Assembly: GCF_031454185.1 (NCBI RefSeq)
Contig: NZ_JAVDQI010000004.1
Location: 1 to 64,000, forward strand
Direction of reading: 5' to 3'
Origin: Methanococcoides alaskense
GTDB lineage: Archaea > Halobacteriota > Methanosarcinia > Methanosarcinales > Methanosarcinaceae
DNA length: 64,000 nt
Position 1 is the stretch's first letter, and every line of letters starts with the position of its first letter. The position numbers and the translations under genes are program-made. Under the pieces are notes generated by a model. It saw only the letters and a list, made by a program, of their open reading frames with translations. It searched no databases and was not told where the DNA came from. Shown here piece by piece: positions 35,731-44,304 of this stretch.

Positions 35731-35964
35731 ATGAAAATAGAAATATTAGGTACGGGATGTGCAAAGTGCGTTAAGACAAAAGAGATAGTTGAAAAAGCTC
35801 TTCAGGAAAGTGGGCTCCATGCGGATGTTGTCAAGGTTGAAGATTATGAGACCATTCTTTCCTATGGAGTAATGATCACTCCCGGGCTTGTCATTGACGG
35901 TGAGGTAATGATCGCCGGCAGAGTTCCCAGTGTGGACAATGTCAAAAAATGGATCACCGGATAA
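35731..35964 (+). CDS. Small thioredoxin-like redox protein (MTH895 type)
   Basis: A 77-residue thioredoxin-fold protein with the active-site dithiol in GTGCAKCVKTKE (Cys10, Cys13) and the cis-proline segment YGVMITPGLVIDGEV. Such tiny redoxins often sit beside permeases of the ArsP/DUF318 type, as here. It probably reduces a disulfide or metalloid-bound thiol connected with transport. It lies 60 bases after the last operator and has GGATGAG before the ATG. Confidence 0.9.
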   Translation: MKIEILGTGCAKCVKTKEIVEKALQESGLHADVVKVEDYETILSYGVMITPGLVIDGEVMIAGRVPSVDNVKKWITG

Positions 35965-36025
35965 TGATACAGTCCAATTTCCATGATACAGTATTATAAT
36001 TATAAAATTAGAAAAGGTATTAAAA

Positions 36026-36406
36026 ATGACTGAAAATATGAAATGTGGCTGTGAATGTGATTCAGAGATCGTTGGTATCTATCCATGTTCAGGTTCAGCG
36101 AATGTAGGTATCATCTCTAACCAGCTGGCAATAGGACTGACAAAAGCTGGGAAGGGCAAGATGTTGTGTACCGCCGGAATCGGTGCAATTATCCCCGGTC
36201 AGTTGAGGTCTGCAGAGGGTTGTGACAGGGTAGTTGTGATAGATGGCTGTCCAATGAACTGTGCCTCTAAAATTTTCGAGAACGCCGGGATGGCAGTGGA
36301 TGAACATATAATTGTCACCGAACTTGGCGTGAAGAAGACAAAGGATATGGAGATCGAGGATTCGGTGATCTCAGAGAGCCTGGAAAAGTGTGTCAAGCTT
36401 TTCTGA
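36026..36406 (+). CDS. DGC-domain (putative zinc-binding) protein
   Basis: A 126-residue protein of the DGC family (PF08859), named for its DGCPMNCA motif, present here near residue 73. CGCECDSEI and YPCSG add further cysteines near the N-terminus. The family is thought to bind zinc or another soft metal; the reaction is unknown. It lies between the thioredoxin and permease genes in a common operon, with AAAGGT before its ATG, so a role in metal or metalloid handling is plausible. Confidence 0.82.
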   Translation: MTENMKCGCECDSEIVGIYPCSGSANVGIISNQLAIGLTKAGKGKMLCTAGIGAIIPGQLRSAEGCDRVVVIDGCPMNCASKIFENAGMAVDEHIIVTELGVKKTKDMEIEDSVISESLEKCVKLF

Positions 36407-36559
36407 TCGCTTTTTATGATCTTTATGAAAACGAAAAGGATGCTAAAATATAACGTATCTACTAAAACAGTGATGTTATAAGATACATGACAGGTGTGAG
36501 CCAGCCTTATAATTCAAAGATGCTGTCCCCTGTCAATTAACTCTGGAGGAAATGATACT

Positions 36560-37525
36560 ATGGTTGACGTGTTCTATCCCATGCAGTGGATAGCAGATAA
36601 GGTCACCTACGATCTACTTGGGATCGAAGCCACCACAGGTCTTGCAAAAAGCCTGAATTTTATTATCTACGATGTACTGAAGATATTCGTACTTCTTTCT
36701 GTAATGATTTTCCTTATAGCTTACATGAGGTCCTATATTACTCCTGAGAAATCCAGAAGGATACTTGGGGGCAAAAAAGGACCGGTATACAATGTAGCTG
36801 CATCACTTGTGGGTACTGTTACCCCATTCTGTTCATGTTCATCTGTTCCGATCTTCATCGGTTTCATTGAAGCAGGCGTACCCCTTGGTGTGACATTTTC
36901 GTTCCTCATCACCTCGCCTCTTGTTAATGAAGCAGCCATTGCCGTGCTCTGGGCTACATTGGGATTCAAGGCTACCGCACTCTACGTTGTTTCAGGTGTT
37001 GTCATCGGTGTTGTCGGAGGTTATATAATAGGCCTGCTCAAGCTTGAGAGACACGTTGCAGGCTTTGTCTATGATGTCCACTCCCTACCTTTTAAGGAAG
37101 CTGAGATGGGCTCCAGACAGAGGTTAGATTATGCGGTTGAAGAGGTCAAAAGCATTGTAGGTAAGGTCTGGTTCTATGTTATCATAGGTGTAACTCTTGG
37201 GGGTATATTCCACGGATTTGCTCCAGAAGGAATACTTGCACAGTATGCAGGAAAAGATAATATCTTCGCTGTCCCTGTTGCAGTACTGATAGGTGTACCA
37301 CTCTATTCCAATGTCATGGGTCTGATCCCTGTGGTTGAAAGTCTTATTGGAAAAGGGCTCCCCATCGGTACATCCCTGGCATTCCTGATGTCTGTCACTG
37401 CAGTATCACTGCCTGAGATGATCATATTGAAAAAGGTGCTTAGCAATGAACTGATCGCCCTGTTCGTGGCGATAGTGGCAGTAGCTGTGATATTCACAGG
37501 ATATATGTTCAATGCGGTTCTGTAA
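36560..37525 (+). CDS. Permease of the ArsP/DUF318 family
   Basis: A 321-residue membrane protein with about eight membrane segments. TPFCSCSSVPIFIGFIEAGVP is the family signature, with paired cysteines that in ArsP proteins bind trivalent organoarsenicals; a second related motif (GVPLYSNVMGLIPVVESL) lies in the C-terminal half. Substrate here is unknown; the thioredoxin neighbour suggests a thiol-reactive compound or metalloid. GGAGGAAATGATACT precedes the ATG. Confidence 0.88.
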   Translation: MVDVFYPMQWIADKVTYDLLGIEATTGLAKSLNFIIYDVLKIFVLLSVMIFLIAYMRSYITPEKSRRILGGKKGPVYNVAASLVGTVTPFCSCSSVPIFIGFIEAGVPLGVTFSFLITSPLVNEAAIAVLWATLGFKATALYVVSGVVIGVVGGYIIGLLKLERHVAGFVYDVHSLPFKEAEMGSRQRLDYAVEEVKSIVGKVWFYVIIGVTLGGIFHGFAPEGILAQYAGKDNIFAVPVAVLIGVPLYSNVMGLIPVVESLIGKGLPIGTSLAFLMSVTAVSLPEMIILKKVLSNELIALFVAIVAVAVIFTGYMFNAVL

Positions 37526-37540
37526 AAAAGGATGCCTGAT

Positions 37541-37576
37541 GAGCAAGATATTTGATCTTGCTCCTCTTGCTTTTTC
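37541..37576 (+). terminator. Terminator of the permease operon
   Basis: GAGCAAGAT (37541-37549) and ATCTTGCTC (37555-37563) form a perfect 9-bp stem with a five-base loop, followed by CTCTTGCTTTTT. Confidence 0.75.
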
Positions 37577-37584
37577 CAAAAAAA

Positions 37585-37653
37585 TCAATAGAGATCTTCC
37601 ACTCCAATAGTTCCGTTGTGCAGTTCAGTGATCTTCTCTTTAATCTTCTTCAT
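37585..37653 (-). pseudogene. C-terminal remnant of a histidine kinase HATPase domain
   Basis: On the minus strand, ending at the TGA of 37585-37587, the sequence reads EKITELHNGTIGVEDLY, nearly the same as KKITELHGGHIGVEDN at the end of the kinase encoded at 38532-40100; the DNA also matches. It overlaps, in another frame, the last codons of the CBS protein gene. A recombination or partial duplication appears to have left this tip of a kinase gene behind. Confidence 0.65.
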
Positions 37654-38233
37654 CTCTGCAGCTCTCGCACAATATTCTCCCATCTACTGTTGCAAGATCA
37701 ACTAAATAGTAACCACATCTCTGGCATATTCCCCCCTGATATTCTTCTTCCGCCATAACATTTTGTTCGTGGTTCATTTCTATGAGATCTGCCAGTATCG
37801 TAGTCAATCCGGGTGCTATCGTAAGTAGGTCCCTGACTGTGATGATGCCCAAAATCTTCCCATTCTGCATTACAGCAAGTCTGCGAATATTGGTCTTAGA
37901 CATTATTTTAGAAGCATCTATGACATTCGTGGATGGTTTGATCATTATCAAGGGAGATGACATGAGCATGGAAGCAGAGACATTTTCAGGTTTCTTGTTC
38001 TTTGCTACTATTTCTCTTATCATGTCTCTTTCAGTTATGATCCCCACTGCCTTATCGTTCTTTGTTACGATTATGCTGCCCACATTGTGCTCTATCATCT
38101 CCTTTCCGACTTTTAGAGCACTTTCCTCGATATCTGTGGTAATCACTTTTTCTGTCATTACTTCCTTGACCGAGATATATTTCTCGATCTCTTTAATAGA
38201 TTCGTTTGTCTCCTGATCATTTGTAGTATCCAT
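37640..38233 (-). CDS. CBS-pair protein with C-terminal zinc ribbon
   Basis: A 197-residue soluble protein with two CBS repeats (about 20-80 and 85-140; VKEVMTEKVITT starts the first) and a zinc finger CQRCGYYLVD...CESCRDEED at the C-terminus. CBS pairs bind adenosine nucleotides and often control other proteins; the zinc ribbon suggests nucleic acid or protein binding, so a regulator is plausible. The 3' end runs into a kinase-gene remnant. It is transcribed in the same direction as the kinase upstream, separated by 300 bases. Confidence 0.82.
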   Translation of the reverse strand: MDTTNDQETNESIKEIEKYISVKEVMTEKVITTDIEESALKVGKEMIEHNVGSIIVTKNDKAVGIITERDMIREIVAKNKKPENVSASMLMSSPLIMIKPSTNVIDASKIMSKTNIRRLAVMQNGKILGIITVRDLLTIAPGLTTILADLIEMNHEQNVMAEEEYQGGICQRCGYYLVDLATVDGRILCESCRDEED

Positions 38234-38531
38234 AACTATAGTTCCCCCATCCTATTTTAGCAATGGAATGTTAATCCCACTGTACTAATAATTTCCCACT
38301 ATTTAGAAAGTTTGTTTTTGATCATATATATGTGCTTGCGTGGAGGAGGGGTTGGGGAAATGGGCCTGAATGTCTTTGGGTTCAGAAAGAGTGTCTTTTC
38401 GCAGTAGCTGCAAATGGTTTTAAGGTAGGACTCTAACGTATGTGTTACGAATTAAGAACCTCTGCAAAGTTCCCAGTTTCCTCTATGCAAGCCGAAGAAC
38501 TTTTTTTGTATATTATCTGAAAAAATGAGCC

Positions 38532-40100
38532 TTATGCCTTCTTTATTGTTACCCAGAAAACACTGCCCTTTGCATCAGGATTGTCTTCCACTCCAATGTG
38601 TCCGCCGTGCAGCTCGGTTATCTTCTTTGCTATAGCAAGCCCGAGCCCTGTACCCTTGACACCACTTTTGTCCACTCGCTTGAAACGCTCGAACAACTTT
38701 GGCTTGTCTTCATCTGCAATACCGGGCCCAAAGTCTGTGACAGTTACTTTCCACTCGTCACCGGAATCCAGTATATCTATGATAACTCTTTCTTTTTCAG
38801 GACTATATTTTATGGCGTTTGATAGAAGATTGACAAAGACCTCTTCTATCATGGGATTTACCTTTGCCATATATGCACTATCAGGCATTACTTCGATGTC
38901 CATCCCTCTTTCATCGATCTGGAGTTTAAGACTTTCCACGTTCTTCCTTAGCATCAGGGCAATATCCATGTCCTTGAACTCTATATTCTCAATGGTGTCC
39001 AGTTTTGCAAAGCTGGCTGCACTCCTTATCATCTCGATAAGTTTTTCGTTGTTCCTGTCGATGGTCTGCAGGATCTTCATCCTTTCCTCATCTTCCTCTC
39101 TCTCGAGCAGGATGTCGGTATATCCTTTGACGACCCCTGCAGGATTGAGTAGGTCATGGCGCAAAATATCTGTAAAGAGGTCTTTCATCTCATTAGACTT
39201 TTTTAACTGATCTGTATGGTCCCTGAGTTTTTCGATACCTTCTCTGCGTTGCATGAGATTCCATAATCCCTGCATCAGCAATGTTAACTGTCGCACGTCT
39301 GATCTATCATAATCCCCATCCTTGTTGCCCACTCCTACGGTGGCAACTATTCTTTCCCCTTCGAACACAGGTATGGTCAGGTAGTTAAACATCTCCACAT
39401 GACCGGGTGGAAATCCTTTCTTGAGGGAGTCGGGAGCAAGGTAATCATTGACTATAATTGGCTTCCTTTGTCGTATAGGCTCTCCCCAGAGTCCGATATT
39501 TTTCACAGGGTATACGAATTTCTTATCCGGGATAGTACATTCCTGCATCACACTGTTGGACCATGTGTGCATTGTGAGGAGGCTCTCATCCTCGCTGAGA
39601 AATGCAATGTAGCCGATCGTGCTCTGTGTAAGCCTGACAGCCTGTTCATGCACAAAATCAGCTATCTGCTGCATTGGAGCGTCTGTCATTTGTTCAAGCT
39701 CCAGTAGTGCTTCAAGACGATACTCGTCAAGCTTCAGGGCATTTTCCAGTTCTACCCTTGAAGTGACATCTTCCAGGATACAAACCACTCCATGAGGGGA
39801 ACCCTGGTCTGAGATGCCAGGACTGCAGTATATCTCTATCTCTATTGCATCATCCTTTTCAGGGGGGTGGAAATTAACCTGATAATGTGCAGACTCTCCC
39901 GAAATGGTCGTTCCGATAATATTTTGCATGTCTTCATCTGTGAAAATATCGGCCATGTTCGAACTGACAATGTCATTTTTGTGCATATTGAGAATACTGG
40001 TGAGTTTTTCATTGCAGAAGGTGATCATCCCAGTCTCATCAAAGTAAATGATACCCAATGGGGAACTTTCAAAGATCATGCGATAGTCATTATCAGACAT
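38532..40100 (-). CDS. Soluble PAS-GAF sensor histidine kinase
   Basis: A 522-residue sensor kinase without membrane segments: PAS (about 5-115), GAF of the GAF_2/bacteriophytochrome-like sort (about 130-285, with GYIAFLSEDESL and NDYLAPDSL), HisKA with the acceptor in LRHDLLNP (His about 315), and HATPase_c with NLLSNAIKYSP, DFGPGI and GTGLGLAIAKKI. No receiver or response regulator lies nearby. The input signal is unknown. Confidence 0.92.
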   Translation of the reverse strand: MSDNDYRMIFESSPLGIIYFDETGMITFCNEKLTSILNMHKNDIVSSNMADIFTDEDMQNIIGTTISGESAHYQVNFHPPEKDDAIEIEIYCSPGISDQGSPHGVVCILEDVTSRVELENALKLDEYRLEALLELEQMTDAPMQQIADFVHEQAVRLTQSTIGYIAFLSEDESLLTMHTWSNSVMQECTIPDKKFVYPVKNIGLWGEPIRQRKPIIVNDYLAPDSLKKGFPPGHVEMFNYLTIPVFEGERIVATVGVGNKDGDYDRSDVRQLTLLMQGLWNLMQRREGIEKLRDHTDQLKKSNEMKDLFTDILRHDLLNPAGVVKGYTDILLEREEDEERMKILQTIDRNNEKLIEMIRSAASFAKLDTIENIEFKDMDIALMLRKNVESLKLQIDERGMDIEVMPDSAYMAKVNPMIEEVFVNLLSNAIKYSPEKERVIIDILDSGDEWKVTVTDFGPGIADEDKPKLFERFKRVDKSGVKGTGLGLAIAKKITELHGGHIGVEDNPDAKGSVFWVTIKKA

Positions 40101-40278
40101 TTAATACCCCCAATTACCTTATACTAATTTTGTGATTACTTATTATTTACTTATTTTGCTGGCAGAATGCATATGGCATAAATGGTACGTAAAAGTATTA
40201 TCAATAATTTATAGGGGTTCAGGGTTTAACAGAGAAAGCTAAATACTTCATTTCTCAGTGAAAAATTGATATTTTTCA
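40101..40278. other. Spacer upstream of the kinase gene
   Basis: AT-rich, with no supported ORF; it contains the promoter region of the minus-strand kinase. Confidence 0.35.
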
Positions 40279-40410
40279 GGCTCTGTAGAAACTTATTAAA
40301 ATCAACATCTATGGGCTGAAATTTGGATTATATTCCAACATCGTGTAACACATTCCATAATATTTTCAAATTTGATTTTTGTCCGAACATTGAGGAGTCT
40401 CATACAGTCA
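40279..40410 (-). mobile_element. MITE-like element related to the one at 16072 (copy B, inverted)
   Basis: It begins GGCTCTGTAGAAA. Read in reverse complement, its interior aligns throughout with 16072-16201 (CCTCAATGTTCGGACAA, GAATGTGTTACACGATGTTG and GTTTCTACAGAGCC). The other end (TCTCATACAG, near 40400-40410) has decayed. The two are members of one non-autonomous family in opposite orientation. Confidence 0.75.
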
Positions 40411-40524
40411 TAATTTATTTATTGCATTATTGAATTATATAGTATGATACTTAAACTGAATTTGTAAAGTAAAATTAAAACTCAGAATGCAAAAAGGCAA
40501 GGTTATTGCTGGAGTTGAGAAATA

Positions 40525-41457
40525 ATGAAAAGTAGAACGCTAAGATCATCTATTGTTATAATATTATGCCTATGTCTGATACCATCAGCAATGGCATCTA
40601 TGGAAGGGGTGCAAAAAGATGCTGCTCAATTAAAGATTGAGGAGTTGGAAGCTGAGTTGGGTGAAGAAGGAATGCAGGAAGTTGATGATTACCTAACATT
40701 ACAGGCTTCTTTGCCAGATGTTGTGAAAAGCATGCCGTTTAGTGGACTTGCATTTGCTGCTACAAACACTGAGAGTCAGAAGATCAAGATGGGATATATT
40801 GATAATTTCGATGTTTCTGAAAAAGAGAAGGATGGGTATAAAACTGGGCTTCAGGATGTTTGGGACAGATATCCTTTCAATATTACTAAAGATGATTATC
40901 CGTTTATGGCTGAACTGGGTCCTATGATCGAAGCTGAAGCTTTTAGTGTATATAGTCCAGAGGAACTGGAAGCAATTTGAACGGTAGACCGGCCCCCTGA
41001 GCCCTCCGAACTCAAGACTAATTTATTCAGACTACATGAAAATGAGGATTACTTGGCACTGGAAGATTCTTTGCCAGATGTAGTGATTAATATGCCATGT
41101 GGTGGACTTGCTTTTGCTGCTAATGTTCCTGAAAATCAAGTTGAAGTAATGAGATATATTGATAACTCTCCTGTTCCTGAGGAGCTGAAGGAGAAATACA
41201 AAACGAAAATACAGGATATCTGGGATAGGTATCCTGATAAAATCACTGAGGATGATTATCAATTTATGCATGAACTTGGTCGTATGATTTTTTCTAGTGC
41301 ACTTGACGAAGAGGAGAGAGCAGCAGGAACGATAGACAACAGCAACTCCATATTTGTCGATAATGAGAGTGAGCAGAAGATAGGATCCGTATTTACTGGG
41401 ATGATGGCTATTGCTGTTGTATTGCTTTGTTTCTATCTTATAAGAAAATGGAAATAA
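40525..41457 (+). pseudogene. Secreted two-repeat protein gene with C-terminal anchor, split by an in-frame TGA
   Basis: One continuous frame of 311 codons interrupted only by TGA at 40978-40980. The first part (151 residues) has a signal peptide (LRSSIVIILCLCLIPSAMAS) and a domain with LPDVV, GLAFAATN, YIDNFDV, DVWDRYP and DDYPFMAELG. After the stop, the same frame carries a second copy (LPDVV, GLAFAANV, YIDNSPV, DIWDRYP, DDYQFMHELG) and a membrane anchor (GMMAIAVVLLCFYLIRKWK). The second part lacks a signal peptide and a good start; TTG 41053 would be the nearest. This looks like a nonsense mutation in a tandem-repeat surface protein, although readthrough or a sequencing error is possible. 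The first half could still be secreted. Family unknown. Confidence 0.75.
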
Positions 41458-41473
41458 GAAAAGAGCCAAATGG

Positions 41474-41515
41474 GCTCTGTAAAAAACCTATTTTCTATTT
41501 CATTTTTCAGGCTTT
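41474..41515 (+). mobile_element. Terminal fragment of a GGCTCTGTA-type element
   Basis: GGCTCTGTAAAAAACC followed by TATTTTCTATTTC matches, inverted, the end at 16290-16314. It is only one terminus; the rest runs into the 3' end of the ModD-like gene without a clear partner end. Confidence 0.4.
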
Positions 41516-41579
41516 TAGTTGTTTAGATCCTGCTATTCTTCTTACTGATCGGGAATATTGGGATCTTGAAACTCCCCGT

Positions 41580-42371
41580 TCACAACCTTTCTATGTTAGT
41601 TGTAAGGTCAAAAGGACTTGCATAAAATGGTGCCGTGGTAACGACAAAATCCACTGAAGCTGCATATTTCGGGATGTCCTCGAATGAAATACCGCCTACA
41701 GCAAGTTCGAGCTTTGGATTTATCTCTCTAAGTTTTGGTGCCACTTCTTTTAGCTCTTCAGGGCTGTAATGGTCAAGTAGCAGGATATCCGCTATGGGGG
41801 CGTACTTAAAAACCTCTTCTTTTGTGCGTGGTTCTATCTCTATCTTCCTCATGGCCCTGAGCTTTTCAAAAGAACCGACCACGTTAAAGTGATTCTGTGT
41901 TATCAGTATGGAATCACTAAGGGAATTTCGATGATGGTCACCGCCACCGACATGCACGGACCTTAATTCGTATTTACGAAAGCCGGGATGTGCCTTCCTG
42001 CTTGTGGCTATCATGATATCAGGGTTCACTTGTCTTGCACTGTCCACCATTTTCCTTGTCTTTGTGGCAATGGCGCAGGTCATTGAAAGAAATGTCTGTG
42101 AGATCCTCCAGAACTTGAAAAGCTTACGCAGGTCACCTTCTGCTTCGAAAAGTACCGCATTCTCTACAAACTCTTTCCCGTTTTCGAGATGCATGTTCAC
42201 TTTCAAGCCTTTCTTCTCATAAAATTCTGCCAGATCATCTGCACAGGAGGCAATACCAGGGTCTCTTGACCTGATCGTCAGCCTTCCGTCTCCTTCTATA
42301 CCGAGCAGTTCTGTGGTTTCATCTCCGTAGGGGCAATCCTCAAGCAGATAATGTTCGAATTCTTCGATCAT
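41580..42371 (-). CDS. ModD/NadC-like phosphoribosyltransferase
   Basis: A 263-residue enzyme of the quinolinate phosphoribosyltransferase fold. The N-terminal LLEDCPYGDETTELLGI is characteristic of the ModD subgroup, linked to molybdenum uptake loci in bacteria, rather than true NadC; the C-terminal barrel has TSRKAHPGFRKYELRSVHVGGGDHHRNSL and LAVGGISFEDIPKYA. ModD function is not established; NAD synthesis is the alternative. The ATG at 42371 has AGGTGA five bases ahead; an ATG 39 bases earlier lacks a good site. A pair of palindromes lies upstream. Confidence 0.8.
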   Translation of the reverse strand: MIEEFEHYLLEDCPYGDETTELLGIEGDGRLTIRSRDPGIASCADDLAEFYEKKGLKVNMHLENGKEFVENAVLFEAEGDLRKLFKFWRISQTFLSMTCAIATKTRKMVDSARQVNPDIMIATSRKAHPGFRKYELRSVHVGGGDHHRNSLSDSILITQNHFNVVGSFEKLRAMRKIEIEPRTKEEVFKYAPIADILLLDHYSPEELKEVAPKLREINPKLELAVGGISFEDIPKYAASVDFVVTTAPFYASPFDLTTNIERL

Positions 42372-42421
42372 GGTTTCACCTATTGTTTCATAATTTAGAT
42401 TTAACATCATATCTGTTAAAA

Positions 42422-42447
42422 ATACGATCGTATGACCACTGTGGTCA
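42422..42447. promoter_or_regulatory. Two adjoining palindromes between divergent genes
   Basis: ATACGATCGTAT (42422-42433) runs directly into TGACCACTGTGGTCA (42433-42447), both perfect inverted repeats. They lie about 50-75 bases upstream of the ModD-like start on the minus strand. They are likely regulator sites; the regulator is unknown. The remaining spacer to 42737 has a TATA-like GGTTATAAATG (about 42617) for the plus-strand gene. Confidence 0.5.
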
Positions 42448-42737
42448 ATAACTGCTGCTGTTCTAACGGAGTAGATGAACGGGCAATGTGGCAGTTCTAA
42501 TGGATGGCTTAGTGGAAATCAGCTATCCAAATGTGCCGTTTTGCATCCTTTAGCGGTCATACATTCGAATTTAACATAGTCTAAGCAAGCGTTATGTATG
42601 AATGAACATAACGGTTATAAATGTATCGATTTGATCAGGATCTTATTGTTTTATCATTTTAAAATTAACATATTTTAATCTTACTTACTCTTGTTTTTCC
42701 GATAACTTGATATTTCCAAGAATTTTATTGATATAAC

Positions 42738-43478
42738 ATGGAGCTATCAAAAGTAGTCGAAACACTTGAGGAGATCGCCCCTCCTGAACTTGCAGAGGAT
42801 TTCGATATTGGTCGTATAGGTCTCACACTTGACCTTGACAACGATATCAAAAGAATCGCAGTTGCACTTGACCCCACTTATTATGTCCTGGGACGTGCAG
42901 CACAGATAGGTGCAGACCTGCTCATCACCCATCACACATTGATATTCCATTCTGTGAACCTTATCTCAAAAGAGCTTGCTTGCTTGTTGAAAATTGCATT
43001 TGACAATGAAATATCCCTTTATTCGATGCATACGAACTATGACAGTGCAAAGGGTGGTGTGAACGATGTGCTCGCTCAACGTCTGGGTCTTAACGACGTA
43101 TATGAGGTGGGTATGGGACGGATAGGTACTATTGATGAATGTCCTCTGGATGTGTTCATCGACCATGTGGCAAAAAGTCTGAACACTCATCTTCAGTATG
43201 TTGGGGAAAAGGATACCATTAAAAAAGTAATGGTCTTTGGTGGCAGTGGTTTCAAGGACGAATATCTCGATATCGCAAGGGACAACGATGTGGATGCCTA
43301 TGTTTCTGCTGAACTGAAACACGATGTTCTCCGTAGCTATGATGACCTGCTCCTAGTAGATGCGACCCATTATGCAACAGAGAACCCTGCAATGGAAACT
43401 CTCTGTGAACGTTTGAAGGACTTATTAAAGATCGATGTTGAATTCATTGCGAACGATCCTTTCATCAAGGTGAGATGA
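42738..43478 (+). CDS. Nif3-like dinuclear metal centre protein (DUF34)
   Basis: A 246-residue member of the NIF3/YbgI family. The metal ligands are visible in ADLLITHHTLIFHS near residue 60 and HTNYDSAKGGVNDVLA near 98, and further ligands come from the C-terminal DATHYATENPAMETL. Family members may be GTP cyclohydrolase-like or metal chaperones; the function is not agreed. The next small gene overlaps its stop. Confidence 0.9.
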   Translation: MELSKVVETLEEIAPPELAEDFDIGRIGLTLDLDNDIKRIAVALDPTYYVLGRAAQIGADLLITHHTLIFHSVNLISKELACLLKIAFDNEISLYSMHTNYDSAKGGVNDVLAQRLGLNDVYEVGMGRIGTIDECPLDVFIDHVAKSLNTHLQYVGEKDTIKKVMVFGGSGFKDEYLDIARDNDVDAYVSAELKHDVLRSYDDLLLVDATHYATENPAMETLCERLKDLLKIDVEFIANDPFIKVR

Positions 43479-43666
43479 TGGCAGAAAAGGAACATGAAGA
43501 ACTTTCGGATGAAGAACTGGACGAACTGATGATGGAGCAGTCAAAAGCACCTGGCTGCAAAAAACACCGTGGGTATGGGAAGTTCGATAAACCACCGGTC
43601 AATAGGGGGGTTGCGGTCGCTTCTTCTGAAAAAGATGATGATGAGTGCAATGAAAAAGTAAAGTAA
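43478..43666 (+). CDS. Small acidic protein overlapping the Nif3-like gene
   Basis: A 62-residue charged protein: an acidic N-terminus (KEHEELSDEELDELMMEQ), then APGCKKHRGYGKFDKPPVNRG and a Cys near the end. It is not recognised. AAGGTGAG precedes the start, and the ATG overlaps the Nif3-like stop, so it is translated with that gene. The Cys residues and basic patch hint at nucleic acid or metal binding, nothing more. Confidence 0.6.
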   Translation: MAEKEHEELSDEELDELMMEQSKAPGCKKHRGYGKFDKPPVNRGVAVASSEKDDDECNEKVK

Positions 43667-43742
43667 AGTAAGGTTAAAATGGAAGGCTGAATACAAAATA
43701 TTGAATGAATGCCAGCAGCCCTTTTGAACTAGAAATATCAAA

Positions 43743-43770
43743 AAGAGTGGACCAAATTGGTCTCACTCTT
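43743..43770. terminator. Terminator-like hairpin between convergent genes
   Basis: AAGAGTG (43743-43749) pairs with CACTCTT (43764-43770), and the interior ACCAAATTGGT is itself palindromic. The stem reaches over the stop codon of the minus-strand methyltransferase gene. Confidence 0.5.
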
Positions 43771-44299
43771 CTTTCACATTGTTAATAACTCGTTTTCCGC
43801 GTTCCATTGGAACGATGGTGAGTTCCGCATTTCCAAATTCACGTTTGAGCGGCTCTTCCTGTGCTATCCTGTCCATTGTGAGGGCGACAGCGGCAACTTC
43901 GGAATGTGGCTGATTCCCAATGGCAACATTCCAGTCGGCTAGGTTATATATCTCCGTGGGTACCTTTTCAGCACCGACCACTATCATGAGCTTATCGCAC
44001 AACTTGATCTCTCCGGCAGCATCAGGAAGATTGATCCCGTACATGGAAAGGTGGCATACTTTCCCGCCTTCCTCTTTCCATTTTTCGATCTCGCTCTTCC
44101 AGTTGACATCATTTTCAACATAAAAATCGCCACCCCAGCGCTCGGCTACATCTTCGATAACATTCTTAATTCCTTTATCATTGGATGCCAGGAGCATGCC
44201 TTCAGCACCGAGGGCTCGGGCTGTAAGGCCTACGTGGGTGGTTATTCTCTTATCCCTCTCTGGACGATGTCCGAGTCGGAGGATCACTATTTTTTGCAT
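43763..44299 (-). CDS. tRNA (cytidine(56)-2'-O)-methyltransferase aTrm56
   Basis: A 178-residue SPOUT-class methyltransferase starting with the archaeal aTrm56 hallmark VILRLGHRPERDKRITTHVG. It methylates the 2'-OH of C56 in the T loop of tRNA using SAM; the SAM-binding knot lies around LMIVVGAEKVPTEIYNLADWNVAIGN. It follows the AMP phosphorylase gene by five bases on the same strand, so they form an operon. Confidence 0.93.
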   Translation of the reverse strand: MQKIVILRLGHRPERDKRITTHVGLTARALGAEGMLLASNDKGIKNVIEDVAERWGGDFYVENDVNWKSEIEKWKEEGGKVCHLSMYGINLPDAAGEIKLCDKLMIVVGAEKVPTEIYNLADWNVAIGNQPHSEVAAVALTMDRIAQEEPLKREFGNAELTIVPMERGKRVINNVKEE

Positions 44300-44304
44300 T
44301 GTAA

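Noticed and set aside
40978..40980. Pyrrolysine or selenocysteine decoding of the internal stop
   Set aside because: The codon is TGA, not the pyrrolysine codon TAG; selenocysteine is not known in this methanogen group and the surrounding residues show no redox motif.
41427..41657. 76-codon ORF after the split secreted gene
   Set aside because: It spans an element terminus and runs antisense into the ModD-like gene; no support as a gene.
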